Source of the DNA: a virus
Length of the DNA stretch: 47,080 nucleotides
Strand: one strand, 5' to 3'
IMG/VR virus record: IMGVR_UViG_3300045282_000196
Location: 1-47,080 of that record
Shown piece by piece: positions 1-9,053 of this stretch. A program made the translations under genes and the position numbers. The notes beneath the pieces are model-generated. The model was given only the letters and a program-made list of their open reading frames with translations. It was not told where the DNA came from and searched no databases. Each line of letters opens with the position of its first letter. Within the stretch, counting starts at the first letter, position 1.

Positions 1-69
1 CTCACGCAGAGATTTTTTTTTGCCACAGAATCCTGGGGGTTTTTGCCGGGTATTTACCGGGTAGGTATC
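1..69. other. Left genome end, upstream of small terminase
   Basis: This is non-coding sequence before the small terminase gene. It holds a run of nine T bases (11-19), a GGGGG-TTTTT junction and a short repeat of the form CCGGGTA. Together with the right end of the window it would form the stretch between the HNH nuclease and the small terminase, where cos sites lie in phages of this gene order. A TTG at 43 could extend the first gene, but the ATG at 70 is the better start. Confidence 0.4.
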
Positions 70-651
70 ATGGGCCGTCCCTCTTTCGATCCGTCAGAGC
101 AGCAGCGCGCCCAAGTCGAGGCCTGGGTCAAAGCTAAGGTTTCCATTGAGGAAATGGCGCGCCGCATGAAGTTGGCGGCCAAGACTTTTCGCAAGCACTT
201 CGCGCAGGAACTGGGATTGATCCCGGTCGAAACGGTAATTACCGCGCTAGAAACCGCGCGGCCGCGCACGAGCGTCTTCCGCCCGACGGACGAGCAGCGC
301 GAGATGGCGCTGATCCTCGCCGGCGCGCAGCTGTCGCATCCGGAGATCGCCCGCAAGCTCGGGCTTCCCGTGGAAGTGCTGCAGGAGCATTTCGCCGAGG
401 AGCTCGAGAAGGGCCCGATCAAGTGCAAGTCCGACATCCTCGCCGCGATGTTCTACGCGGGGAAGGGCGGCAACGTCGCCGCCGCGAAGGTCTACCTGCT
501 CTTCAACGGCCAGGAGCCGTCAGGCGGACCTGATCAACCGGCAGCCGCGGGCCTGAAGGGCAAGAAGGAGGTCGCGGCGATCGCGGCGCAGAGCGCCGAG
601 CGCGGAACCGGTTGGGAAGACCTGGTGCCCTCCGACGCAAAACCGAACTAG
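70..651 (+). CDS. Putative small terminase subunit with a duplicated HTH unit
   Basis: This 193-residue protein directly precedes the large terminase and would recognise phage DNA at cos. It contains two copies of one unit of about 55 residues. Each begins F-x-P-[ST]-[ED], has an AR-[KR]-[LM] helix-turn-helix-like core, and ends HFA-[QE]-EL (roughly residues 5-60 and 73-130). A charged, Ala-rich tail follows. I chose ATG 70 over the in-frame TTG at 43 because the first repeat begins right after it. The DNA-binding reading comes from the repeat and the position; no named small-terminase family was confirmed. Confidence 0.7.
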   Translation: MGRPSFDPSEQQRAQVEAWVKAKVSIEEMARRMKLAAKTFRKHFAQELGLIPVETVITALETARPRTSVFRPTDEQREMALILAGAQLSHPEIARKLGLPVEVLQEHFAEELEKGPIKCKSDILAAMFYAGKGGNVAAAKVYLLFNGQEPSGGPDQPAAAGLKGKKEVAAIAAQSAERGTGWEDLVPSDAKPN

Positions 652-657
652 GGCCGC

Positions 658-2382
658 ATGATCAATCTCGCCGTGCCGGACTGGCAGGACAGGATCCGTA
701 GCGGGCTCTCGCTGGTGCCGCCGGTCGACGTGAACCCCGACGAGCAGCGCCGCGCCGTCAAGATGTTCGAGCGCCTGCGCCTTCCCGACGTTGTCGGTAG
801 ACCCTCGTTCGAAACTGCATGCGGCGACTGGTTCAAGGAGATCGTCGGCGCCTTTCTAGGCGCGATCGATCCCGAGACGAAGGCGCGAGTGATCAGCGAG
901 CTGTTCCTGCTCGCACCGAAGAAGAGTTCGAAGACGACCTATGGCGCCGGCATGATGCTGACGGCGCTGCTGATGAACCGACGCCCGAACGGCGAGTTCC
1001 TGTTCACCGGCCCGACGCACGACATTTCGGAGATCGCCTACGGTGCTGCCGTCGGCATGATCGACGCCGACGACCAATGGCAGCGCCAGGAGAATGGCCA
1101 GGAGGGCTATCTCAAGAAGGTTCTGCATTCGCGCGATCACCTGAAGACGATCGAGCACCGCAAGACCGATGCGAGCCTGGCGATCAAGACCTTCGATATG
1201 GATGTCGCCACAGGCGTGAAGCCGGTCGGCGTCCTGGTCGACGAGCTGCACATCATCGCCAAAAACCGCAACGCCATGCGCGTGCTGGGACAGCTCCGCG
1301 GTGGGCTGATATCGAACCCGGAAGCTTTCTTCGCGATCATCACCACGCAGTCCGACGAGCCGCCTGTCGGCGCCATGGAAGTGGAGCTCAAGAAGGCCCG
1401 CGACATCCGCGACGGCAAGACGACGGGCGACACGCTCAGCGTCCTCTACGAATTTCCGCCGGAGATCGCGAAGCCAGCGTCTCAGGGCGAGAAACCGGCC
1501 TGGTACGATTCCTCGCTGTGGCCGATGGTGACGCCGAACCTGAACCGCTCGGTCACAATCCCGGTCCTCGAGCGCGAGTTCGGCAAAGCGCTGCTTAAGG
1601 GCGATGCTGAGATCCGCCGCTGGGCCAGCCAGCATCTGAATATCGAGATCGGAATTTCGCTGCGATCGGATGGCTGGGCCGGCGCGCCGCTCTGGCATCG
1701 CGGGATTGACCGTTCGCTGACCCTGGAGAGCCTGCTCGATCGTTGCGAAGTGGTCGATATCGGGATCGACGGCGGCGGACTGGACGATCTGCTCGGCCTT
1801 GGTGTCATCGGCCGCGAGCGTGAGACGAAGCGCTGGCTGGGGTGGTGCCGGGCATTCATCTCGCCGGAAGGGCTGGAGCGCCGCAAGGCGAACCGCTCGG
1901 TCTATGACGGGTTCAAAGACCAGGGCGATCTGATCTACGTCGCCGAGCTGCCGGACGATGTCTCGAAGCTGGTCGAGATCGTGGAGCAGGTGATGCTCTC
2001 CGGCCTTCTCGACAAGGTCGGCGTCGATACCGCCGGCCTCGGCATCATCGTCGATGCGCTTGGCGGTATCGGCGTGAGCGAAGAGGCGGAGAATCTCGTC
2101 GGAGTGCGTCAGGGGTTCGGCCTGATGGGCTCGTTCAAGAGCATCGAGCGAAAGCTCGCCGACGGTTCGTTCAAGCATGCCGGACAAGAACTTATGGCAT
2201 GGTGCGCGGGCAACGCGATCGTGCAGCCGACGCCGACTGGCATGCGCATCGTTCGCGACGCCTCCGGCTACGGAAAGATCGATCCGCTGATGGCGCTGTT
2301 CGATGCCGCGGCGCTGATGGCCATGAATCCAGAAGCCCAGGGCAGATCGTTCTGGGAATCGGATGTGGGGAGAGCGGCTTGA
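658..2382 (+). CDS. terL: Terminase large subunit (ATPase and nuclease)
   Basis: This is the packaging motor, which translocates DNA into the prohead and cuts it. The 574 residues have the usual length and order: an ATPase domain with a Walker A variant APKKSSKTT (86-94) and Walker B GVLVDEL with Asp195/Glu196, then an RNase H-like nuclease domain opening at IGIDGGG (Asp371) with further acidic residues and a later GVDTAG strand. This matches the HK97/Terminase_1 group. It starts six bases after the small terminase gene and its stop abuts the portal ATG, so the three genes are probably translated together. Confidence 0.95.
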   Translation: MINLAVPDWQDRIRSGLSLVPPVDVNPDEQRRAVKMFERLRLPDVVGRPSFETACGDWFKEIVGAFLGAIDPETKARVISELFLLAPKKSSKTTYGAGMMLTALLMNRRPNGEFLFTGPTHDISEIAYGAAVGMIDADDQWQRQENGQEGYLKKVLHSRDHLKTIEHRKTDASLAIKTFDMDVATGVKPVGVLVDELHIIAKNRNAMRVLGQLRGGLISNPEAFFAIITTQSDEPPVGAMEVELKKARDIRDGKTTGDTLSVLYEFPPEIAKPASQGEKPAWYDSSLWPMVTPNLNRSVTIPVLEREFGKALLKGDAEIRRWASQHLNIEIGISLRSDGWAGAPLWHRGIDRSLTLESLLDRCEVVDIGIDGGGLDDLLGLGVIGRERETKRWLGWCRAFISPEGLERRKANRSVYDGFKDQGDLIYVAELPDDVSKLVEIVEQVMLSGLLDKVGVDTAGLGIIVDALGGIGVSEEAENLVGVRQGFGLMGSFKSIERKLADGSFKHAGQELMAWCAGNAIVQPTPTGMRIVRDASGYGKIDPLMALFDAAALMAMNPEAQGRSFWESDVGRAA

Positions 2383-3615
2383 ATGGCAGCGTTCTCCGAC
2401 TTCATCCGCTGGGTAGCGGTCAAATCCGGCGCATTGACGCTTGAGGATTTTCCGGAATTCCTGCGCGCACAACCGAGCAAGTCCGGCGTTTCAGTCAATT
2501 GGAGCACGGCTCTCAGCGTTACGACCGTTCTTGCGGTGGCGCGTGTGCTTGCGGAAGGTGTGAGCCAGGTACCGCTCAAAGTGTTCATGCCGCGCGCGGG
2601 TGGGAAGGGCGCCGATCCGGCAACGGACAATCCGATCTACGATATCCTCTATCGCAGGCCGAACCCCTGGCAGACGAGTTTCGAGTTTCGCGAAACGCTG
2701 ATGTTCCATTTGGTAATGTGCTTCAACGCATACGCCTACAAGAACTTCGTCGGGGGCGAACTCAAAGAGCTTATCCCGATCGAGCCGAACCGCGTGTTCG
2801 TTCGGCGACATCCGGATATGTCGCTCACCTACACGATCACGATGGACAACGGTCAAACCCTGACCGACGTTCCGCAGAATCTGATCTGGCATCTTCGCGG
2901 GCCGTCTTGGAATTCGTGGTATGGTCTCGACGCTGTGAAGATGGCGCGCGAGGCGATTGGGCTTGCTGTCGCGCTCGAAGGCTCTCAGGCGTCGCTACAG
3001 AAGAACGGGGTTCAGCCGAGCGGTGCGTATTCGGTTGAGGGAAAGCTCGACGCGAAGCAACACACCCAGATGATGACTTGGCTGGAGCAGCAATACGCAG
3101 GCAACCTGAATTCCGGCAAGCCGATGGTTCTGGATCGCGCCGCGAAATGGATGAGTACATCCATGACGGGCAAGGATGCGCAGTCTCTGGAGCAGAGGCA
3201 GTTTCAGGTCGAAGAGATTTGCCGCGGTGCGCGCGTCTTCCCGCAGATGGTCGGGCACAACGGAAACACATCGCCGACATTCGCAAGCGCTGAGCAGTTC
3301 TTCATCGCCCATGTCGTTCATACGCTTGGGCCTTGGTTCGAGCGCATCGAGCAATCGATTGATGTGAATTTGCTGGGTGGAACTGACCTCTACGCCAAGC
3401 ACAACGTCACGGCGCTGTTGCGCGGTGACAATGCGAGCAGGGCGGCATTCTACGAAAAAGCATTGGGCGGCGCGCGTCCCGAGACGGCATGGATGGTCAA
3501 GAACGAAGTGCGCGGCCTTGAAGAGATGAACCCCGTCGACGGCGGCGATGAATTCCCGCAAGCCGTTATCGTTCCGCCGAAAGCGCCAGACGCCACGCCG
3601 GAGCCAGGAGCGTAA
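2383..3615 (+). CDS. Portal protein (HK97 family)
   Basis: This would form the dodecameric ring through which DNA enters and leaves and to which the tail attaches. The 410 residues fit the HK97-type portal length. Features typical of the family are the N-terminal stretch on a lone-standing scaffold, the segment ending in R-R-P-N-P-W-Q, the central 'L-I-P-I-E-P-N-R-V' strand followed by the 'IWHLRG' strand, and the 'GNTSPTFASAEQF' segment late in the protein. The ATG begins on the base after the terminase stop. The prohead protease follows two bases downstream, as in other HK97-like head modules. Confidence 0.93.
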   Translation: MAAFSDFIRWVAVKSGALTLEDFPEFLRAQPSKSGVSVNWSTALSVTTVLAVARVLAEGVSQVPLKVFMPRAGGKGADPATDNPIYDILYRRPNPWQTSFEFRETLMFHLVMCFNAYAYKNFVGGELKELIPIEPNRVFVRRHPDMSLTYTITMDNGQTLTDVPQNLIWHLRGPSWNSWYGLDAVKMAREAIGLAVALEGSQASLQKNGVQPSGAYSVEGKLDAKQHTQMMTWLEQQYAGNLNSGKPMVLDRAAKWMSTSMTGKDAQSLEQRQFQVEEICRGARVFPQMVGHNGNTSPTFASAEQFFIAHVVHTLGPWFERIEQSIDVNLLGGTDLYAKHNVTALLRGDNASRAAFYEKALGGARPETAWMVKNEVRGLEEMNPVDGGDEFPQAVIVPPKAPDATPEPGA

Positions 3616-3617
3616 CC

Positions 3618-4283
3618 ATGGACCATCTCAATTGCGCGGCCGAGTTCAAATTCGCGAACGAAGCGAAGGGCGAGTTCGAAGGCTATGCGTCCGTGTTTGG
3701 CGGTCGCGATAGTTATGACGATCAAGTTGCGCCCGGTGCATTCACGCGTACCCTTGCGGAAGCGAAGGCCAAGGGCCGCGTTCCGCCGATGTACATGCAG
3801 CATGGCCGCATGCTTGGCGCCGACCCGCGCCCCGTTGGCGTGTGGAACGTCATGTCGGAAGATAGCAAGGGCCTCAACGTCGCCGGCCGGCTTGTCGGGC
3901 TCGACACGGAGACGGGCAAATACAACAAGGCCCTCGTCGCGGAGGGCGCGATGCGCGGGCTGTCGATCGGCTTCAAGGCGATCAAGGCCGACTACCCGAA
4001 CAAAGTTGGCATGCCGCGCCGGATTCTCAAGGATGTGAACCTGTTCGAGGTTTCCATTGTCGATGATCCTGCCGACGCAAATGCGCGCATCACGTCGATC
4101 AAGAGCGCTAAGACAATTCGTGAATTCGAGGACTTCCTACGGGACGTAGGAGGTTTCTCGCATGCTGCCGCCAAGAGCATTGCTGCTGGCGGCTTCAAGG
4201 CCAATGCGGATCCTCGGGATGAGGACGTGGACGGCGAAGCAGCAGACCTCGTGAAGCGCTTTCGCGCGCTGCGAGCTGCGTAA
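3618..4283 (+). CDS. Prohead maturation protease (HK97 family, S78-like)
   Basis: This serine protease would trim the capsid scaffold domain during head maturation. The 221 residues include the family pattern: an N-terminal 'GEFEGYASVFG' strand, catalytic His62 in MQHG, catalytic Ser116 in RGLSIGF, and the 'L-x-E-V-S-I-V-D-x-P-A' strand near residue 145. The C-terminal 60 residues are charged and may be lost on self-cleavage. It sits between portal and capsid genes, its usual place. Confidence 0.93.
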   Translation: MDHLNCAAEFKFANEAKGEFEGYASVFGGRDSYDDQVAPGAFTRTLAEAKAKGRVPPMYMQHGRMLGADPRPVGVWNVMSEDSKGLNVAGRLVGLDTETGKYNKALVAEGAMRGLSIGFKAIKADYPNKVGMPRRILKDVNLFEVSIVDDPADANARITSIKSAKTIREFEDFLRDVGGFSHAAAKSIAAGGFKANADPRDEDVDGEAADLVKRFRALRAA

Positions 4284-4319
4284 CCCCAACCATTTCCATT
4301 CCTGAAAGGACAAACCGCC

Positions 4320-5669
4320 ATGGACGCGGAAATCAAGACTGTGCTCGACGAGCAGGCAAAGACTTGGGAGGAATTCAAGTCGGCGCACGCCGAGCTCGAG
4401 ACCCAGGTCAAGAAGATGGGCGCCGCGGATGCGGTGACCGAAGAGAAGCTGAAGAAGCTGAACGACGGCATGGACACACTGTCCGCCGCCAAGGAAGCGG
4501 CCGAAAAGTCGGCGAAGGAAGCCAAGGCTCGCACCGACGAACTCGAAGCCAAGTTCAACCGCATGAATCTCAACGGCGGCCAGAACTCGGAAGCAGAAAC
4601 CAAGCGCCTCGCCCAGTTCAACGCTTCGCTCAAGTCGCATGCCGCGTCGATGCAGCGCGCGACGCCGGCCGACGCGACCTTCGACGAGATGAAGGCCTAC
4701 AGCGACGGCTTCAAATCGTTCCTGCGCCGTGGTGATCGCGCCATGACACAGGACGAGATCAAGGCCATGACGGCCGGTTCGGACAACGAGGGCGGCTACC
4801 TCGTTACCCCCGATATGTCCGGCAAGATCGTCACGCGCCTGTTCGATACCTCGCCCATGCGTCAGGTTGCGGCGCAGATCACCATCGGCACGAATGAACT
4901 CGAAGGCATCTACGATACCGACGAGGCGACTTCTGGCGGATGGGTTTCGGAAACCGGCACTCGTGCTGCCACGGCTGCGCCGCAGCTCGGCAAGTACAAG
5001 ATCCCGGTGAACGAACTGTTCGCCATGCCGGAAGCCACCCAACAGCTTCTGGATGACGCCAACATCGACGTGGAATCGTGGCTCGCCGGCAAGGTTGCCG
5101 ACAAGCTGACGCGCGTGGAGAACACGGCGTTCGTTACAGGCACGGGCGTTGGCCAGCCCCGCGGCATCACGACCTACACCACGGTTGCGACTGGCGATGC
5201 GACCCGCACTTGGGGTCAGCTCGAAATGATCAAGACGACTGCGAACGGCGACTTTGCCTCTTCCAGTCCGGCGGACATTCTTTTCGACCTGATCGGCAAG
5301 TTCAAGCAGGGCTATCTCCCGAACGCCCGCTGGGCCACCAAGCGCGAAGTCATCGCGAAGGTACGCAAGCTGAAGGAAGCCACGACCAACGCCTATATGT
5401 GGCAACCGGGATTGCAGGCCGGCCAGCCGGATCGTCTGCTCGGTTATCCGATCATCATGTTCGAAGACCTTCCGGCGCTTTCGGCCAATGGTCTTTCCAT
5501 GGCGCTCGGCGACTTTGCGACCGCCTATCAGATCGTGGACCGTCAGGGTTTCCGCATTCTGCGCGACCCCTACACCAACAAGCCGTATGTCCGCTTCTAC
5601 ACGACGCGGCGCACGGGCGGTCAGGTCGTGCAGTTCGAGGCGCTGAAGTTCATTCAGTTCTCGTCGTAA
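4320..5669 (+). CDS. Major capsid protein (HK97 fold) with N-terminal delta domain
   Basis: This is the shell subunit. Residues 1 to about 130 are Lys/Glu/Ala-rich and predicted coiled coil, like the HK97 delta (scaffold) domain removed by the upstream protease. The shell domain starts near 'GSDNEGGYLVTP', a typical start of mature HK97-fold capsids, and runs to the C-terminal beta-rich segment around 'RFYTTRRTGG'. The length of 449 residues is usual for a capsid that carries its own scaffold. AAAGGA lies upstream of the ATG. A hairpin follows the gene. Confidence 0.94.
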   Translation: MDAEIKTVLDEQAKTWEEFKSAHAELETQVKKMGAADAVTEEKLKKLNDGMDTLSAAKEAAEKSAKEAKARTDELEAKFNRMNLNGGQNSEAETKRLAQFNASLKSHAASMQRATPADATFDEMKAYSDGFKSFLRRGDRAMTQDEIKAMTAGSDNEGGYLVTPDMSGKIVTRLFDTSPMRQVAAQITIGTNELEGIYDTDEATSGGWVSETGTRAATAAPQLGKYKIPVNELFAMPEATQQLLDDANIDVESWLAGKVADKLTRVENTAFVTGTGVGQPRGITTYTTVATGDATRTWGQLEMIKTTANGDFASSSPADILFDLIGKFKQGYLPNARWATKREVIAKVRKLKEATTNAYMWQPGLQAGQPDRLLGYPIIMFEDLPALSANGLSMALGDFATAYQIVDRQGFRILRDPYTNKPYVRFYTTRRTGGQVVQFEALKFIQFSS

Positions 5670-5685
5670 GCGCGAGCATGGCAAC

Positions 5686-5709
5686 GCAGCCGGGTTAAAA
5701 TCCGGCTGC
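5686..5709 (+). terminator. Hairpin downstream of the capsid gene
   Basis: An eight-base perfect inverted repeat, GCAGCCGG and CCGGCTGC, is separated by an eight-base AT-rich loop. No T-run follows, so it is not a classic intrinsic terminator. It may be a leaky terminator or a 3' stabiliser that raises capsid mRNA over downstream genes. Confidence 0.5.
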
Positions 5710-5755
5710 TCTCCATCCCCAATCTTAATTCTTTGGCTCGTAGGAGGGCCTGAAA

Positions 5756-6187
5756 ATGTCCGAACTTCAAAGCAATATCCGTCCGGTTCGTAGCATCTCG
5801 CCTGTTGCGGCGGGCACGACCGGCACCGGAAAGACCGGCACCATCGTAGACCGTCAGGGCTATGGCGGCGTCGAGTTCATCTTCGACTACGGCACCGTCA
5901 CCGCAACGAACGCGACCATCACCGTCACGGTTCTGGAAGGCGACGTCACCGGCACCATGACCTCGATTGCCGATGCGGACCTGATCGGCACCGAGGTATT
6001 GGCAAGCCTTGCCGCCGCCGCGACACGCACGTCCGGCGTCAGCAAGAACGTCAGCAAGCGCCTCGGCTACAAGGGCGTGAAGCGTTACGTGCAGGCCAAG
6101 ATGGTTCCCACGGTGACGGCGACAACGCCTATCGCCGCGACGGCCGTCCTGTTCAAGGCGCAGGTTGCGCCCACGCCGAACCCGTAG
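5756..6187 (+). CDS. Head-module protein of unknown function, possible decoration protein
   Basis: This 143-residue protein is rich in Thr, Val and Ala, with many predicted beta strands and no cysteine. It contains GTGKTGT near residue 22, but this is not a nucleotide-binding Walker motif in context. It directly follows the capsid gene and has a good ribosome site (GGAGG upstream of the ATG). The position and beta-rich make-up suggest a capsid decoration or stabilising protein. That is inference; I do not recognise the family. Confidence 0.75.
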   Translation: MSELQSNIRPVRSISPVAAGTTGTGKTGTIVDRQGYGGVEFIFDYGTVTATNATITVTVLEGDVTGTMTSIADADLIGTEVLASLAAAATRTSGVSKNVSKRLGYKGVKRYVQAKMVPTVTATTPIAATAVLFKAQVAPTPNP

Positions 6188-6194
6188 GCGGTCA

Positions 6195-6926
6195 ATGATT
6201 GTTCCAAACCACGTCGCAATTCTCGGCCTCGGCCCCTCTCTCGCGCAATTCATGTCTCTCGCGCGGGGGATGGGCGGAAGGGCCGCTTATTGCGACGAGG
6301 TTTGGGCGATCAATTCTCTCGGTGATGTTTTCCAGTGCGACCGCATCTTCCACATGGACGATGTTCGGATTCAGGAAATCCGCGCAGCCGCCGCACCGGA
6401 AAGCAACATCGCGACAATGCTGAAATGGATGCGCAAGCATCCCGGCCCGATCATCACGAGCCGCTCGCATCCGGACTATCCAGGCCTTGTCGAGTTCCCG
6501 CTCGAAGACGTCATCAACAATCTCGGCTTCGCATACCTGAACAACACTGCGGCCTATGCCGTCGCATACGCCGTCCACATCGGCGTCAAGAAGATCAGCC
6601 TCTACGGTTGCGACTTTACATATCCGAACGCGCACGATGCGGAGAAGGGCAGGGCGTGCGTCGAGTTCTGGCTTGGCTTCGCGAAGGCGCGCGGCATCCA
6701 GATTGCAACAGCCGCCACCTCGTCGCTCCTGGACGCGTGCATTCCGTGGCCTGAAAAACTCTATGGCTACGACACGCTCAACGTGAAGATCACGAAGCGG
6801 GACGACAGCGAAGGTCACACGGTTTCGTTCACGGAACGCGACGCGCTCCCGAGCGCGGCCGAGATCGAAGAAAGATATGACCATTCGGCCCACCCCAATC
6901 CACTTGTGAGCGGCGCTGCCGCGTGA
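6195..6926 (+). CDS. Rossmann-type protein resembling MptE/DUF115
   Basis: This 243-residue protein begins with a beta strand and a G-x-G-P-S loop (ILGLGPSL), followed by acidic strand ends and, later, 'ISLYGCDFTY'. That combination resembles the DUF115/MptE-like fold found in flagellin-modification proteins and a pterin pyrophosphokinase. It could be a nucleotide-sugar or sugar-modifying enzyme acting on virion or host glycans. It is not a usual head-assembly protein although it lies among head genes. I used ATG 6195; an in-frame TTG at 6165 overlaps the preceding gene. Family assignment is tentative. Confidence 0.55.
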   Translation: MIVPNHVAILGLGPSLAQFMSLARGMGGRAAYCDEVWAINSLGDVFQCDRIFHMDDVRIQEIRAAAAPESNIATMLKWMRKHPGPIITSRSHPDYPGLVEFPLEDVINNLGFAYLNNTAAYAVAYAVHIGVKKISLYGCDFTYPNAHDAEKGRACVEFWLGFAKARGIQIATAATSSLLDACIPWPEKLYGYDTLNVKITKRDDSEGHTVSFTERDALPSAAEIEERYDHSAHPNPLVSGAAA

Positions 6927-6936
6927 GGATTTTGCA

Positions 6937-7254
6937 ATGTCCAAAGTGAATTTCGATATGGGCGGCGACCGGATCAATATCGACGCCGGCGGCTCTATCA
7001 ATCTCAAGACTGGCGCAATGCTTACTCTCGATGGTGCCGCGCAGGCAGCGATGACGGCGCAGCTCACGACAATCACCTTCACCGCGCCGGGCACGCCCGA
7101 CTATGCGGTCCAAGACCTCACGCAAACATCGCCATTCGGTTTTGTCACGAAGGATGAGGGCAACAGCGTCCTGAAGGCCGTTGCAAACCTTCAGACGCGC
7201 CTCGCCGAAGTAGAGACAAGACTTAAAGCACTGGGCGTCGTTGCTTCGAGCTAA
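6937..7254 (+). CDS. Small structural protein of unknown function
   Basis: This 105-residue protein has a Gly/Asp/Ala-rich N-terminal half with repeated short beta strands (NFDMGG, INIDAGG, INLKTG). The C-terminal helix (about residues 78-100) is predicted coiled coil. A beta-repeat head with a coiled-coil end is typical of small trimeric virion fibres, so a head-fibre or joining role is possible. I do not recognise the family. Confidence 0.65.
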   Translation: MSKVNFDMGGDRINIDAGGSINLKTGAMLTLDGAAQAAMTAQLTTITFTAPGTPDYAVQDLTQTSPFGFVTKDEGNSVLKAVANLQTRLAEVETRLKALGVVASS

Positions 7255-7273
7255 TGGCAAAGTGAGGTAGGCC

Positions 7274-7897
7274 GTGGATTCGATCCTCACCGTCACCGAT
7301 GCGGCGACCGCCTTCGACCTGACGACGGTCTCGGATTTCAAGGCCGAACTGAAGATCACCGGCACCGATAGCGACACATGGCTGGCAGCGAAGATCACAA
7401 GGCTGTCGGTGTCGATCGCCGACGAGTGCAAGCGCACTTTCGCGGAGCAGGACTATTCACAGACGTTCCGGCTCGCATGGTGCGAGTGGCCGCGGGCTCT
7501 GCAGCTCAGCGAGTATCCTGTCAGCGAAGTGCTGGTGACGGAGAACGAGGACGATGCGCCACTCGATGATGCGGATATCGAGGTCGACGCCGGAACGGGC
7601 CTGATCTATCGGCTCTGCGATGGCAAGCGCACGACATGGAAATGCACGAAAGCCGTCGTGACGTATACGGCGGGATATGCCGAGGATGAAATTCCGGCAC
7701 CGCTTCAGGACGCGGCCATTCAGACTATGAAGGCGGCATGGTTCGAGCGCACGCGCGATCCGAACCTGATGTCGCAATCTTCTCAGAATGCAGGCGACCA
7801 ACGCTGGTATGTCGGAAGCCCTTCAGGTCAGGACAGTACACTTCCGCCGGATATCATGCCGATCCTTGACCGCTATCGGAAAGTGTTCGCCGGCTAA
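7274..7897 (+). CDS. Head-tail connector protein (phiE125 gp8 / gp6-like)
   Basis: This would be the adaptor ring below the portal. The 207-residue protein has the typical start of this family, with a helix containing 'LKAEL-x-I-x-x-x-x-D' followed by helices carrying 'DECKRTF', then a beta hairpin with 'YPVSEV' and the late segment 'VTYTAGYAEDEIP'. The start is GTG with GAGG upstream. Its stop overlaps the ATG of the next gene by one base. The order portal, protease, capsid, connector is standard. Confidence 0.82.
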   Translation: MDSILTVTDAATAFDLTTVSDFKAELKITGTDSDTWLAAKITRLSVSIADECKRTFAEQDYSQTFRLAWCEWPRALQLSEYPVSEVLVTENEDDAPLDDADIEVDAGTGLIYRLCDGKRTTWKCTKAVVTYTAGYAEDEIPAPLQDAAIQTMKAAWFERTRDPNLMSQSSQNAGDQRWYVGSPSGQDSTLPPDIMPILDRYRKVFAG

Positions 7898-8385
7898 TGG
7901 CGCAGGATTTTGGTGTTGTCGTCGGCGGTGACCGTAAGGTCGAGCTGCTATTCGACAAATTTCCGCAACAGCTTCACGGCCAATTGCTCGAACACATCAC
8001 GGCAAAGACGAAAGAGCTTGAGGCGCGTGTTCACGGCGCGGTTCCGAAGAAGACGGGCAAGCTGGCGAGCGAAATAGACTCCGCCGTCTTCGACGACAAA
8101 AACAAGATCACCGGAGCCGTGTTTGTTTCCGGCGACTATGCCAAGGCTGGTGCTCTCGAATACGGCGCGCACGCGACGTCGAAGGTCAAGGCGCATTCAG
8201 CAAAACTGGATCATGTGTTCTCACTAAGGCTCGACGCGCCCATGACTGTCGCTGTGAGTGCGCACACCAGGCAGATGGACATAGCAGCGCAGAAGTTCTT
8301 GCGCGGCTCGTTCCAGCAAATGGAGCAGGAGATCGAGGCCGACCTTCGTACCGTTGTCGACCAGACGATTGAGGCGACAGCATGA
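7897..8385 (+). CDS. HK97 gp10-like head closure / tail completion protein
   Basis: This 162-residue protein has the pattern of the HK97 gp10 family: a long N-terminal helix, the segment 'VPKKTGKLASEI', and 'YAKAGALEYG' in the middle. It would seal the connector or mediate tail attachment. It overlaps the connector gene by one base and the next gene by four bases (ATGA). Confidence 0.8.
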   Translation: MAQDFGVVVGGDRKVELLFDKFPQQLHGQLLEHITAKTKELEARVHGAVPKKTGKLASEIDSAVFDDKNKITGAVFVSGDYAKAGALEYGAHATSKVKAHSAKLDHVFSLRLDAPMTVAVSAHTRQMDIAAQKFLRGSFQQMEQEIEADLRTVVDQTIEATA

Positions 8386-8819
8386 GGACCAATCTTGAGC
8401 CCATTCTTGCGGCACTGCTGACGCATATCGGAGCGACGGCTACGTCGTTCAAGACGGTCAGCCGGCGCGTCACGTCGTGGACCGGAACGGACGCCCCGGA
8501 GCAGCCGGCGTTGATGCTGCGGCAGATTGCGGCCGACGACATCTTTAGCGGAGAGGGCCTGTCTCGGACCCTCATCGAATGTGAGATGTGGATTTACCAG
8601 AAGGCGAGCGTCGAGCCGACCGTTGCACCTGGTATCTCTCTCAATGCTCTCGTCGCCGAAGTTCGTGCAAGCTTTCAGCCCGACAATGAAGAGAACAACG
8701 AGTACACGATTGGCAGGCTTGCCTATTACTGCCGCATCGAGGGGCGCACCGAATATGCGCCGGGTGATGTAGGCGACCAGAGCATTGCGATCATCCCGGT
8801 GAAAATCCTAATCCCGTAA
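8382..8819 (+). CDS. Putative tail terminator protein
   Basis: This 145-residue protein lies between the gp10-like protein and the tail tube gene, where the tail terminator (lambda gpU-like) is found. It has mixed helix and strand content and a central segment 'CEMWIYQK' followed by helices. The function call rests on position, size and general fold. Confidence 0.6.
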   Translation: MRTNLEPILAALLTHIGATATSFKTVSRRVTSWTGTDAPEQPALMLRQIAADDIFSGEGLSRTLIECEMWIYQKASVEPTVAPGISLNALVAEVRASFQPDNEENNEYTIGRLAYYCRIEGRTEYAPGDVGDQSIAIIPVKILIP

Positions 8820-8831
8820 CAGGAGCCGACT

Positions 8832-9053
8832 ATGGCCCAATATGACGCCGACAGCATCTGCGCGACCATCGACGCGTGGTTCCGCGAAAAGATCGCCAAT
8901 GGAGCCATCGCGCGTAACACGGACGCCTACAATCAGGCGTACGCCGCGCGGGATGATCTGAAGTCGCGCTTCGTCAGCGATCCCGCCGAGCCGAAGACAA
9001 TCGTGGATAAGGCACTCGCCGAGTCTGACGCACAACCAACTTCTCAGGAGTAA
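8832..9053 (+). CDS. Small protein of unknown function before the tail tube gene
   Basis: A 73-residue acidic, mostly helical protein with a ribosome site (CAGGAG) before its ATG. It sits alone between the tail terminator and the tail tube gene and ends six bases before the latter. No motif recognised. Confidence 0.65.
   Translation: MAQYDADSICATIDAWFREKIANGAIARNTDAYNQAYAARDDLKSRFVSDPAEPKTIVDKALAESDAQPTSQE

Noticed and set aside
856-2472. Long minus-strand ORF opposite the terminase
   Set aside because: High-GC shadow; the plus strand has clear terminase motifs and the minus frame no recognisable domain.
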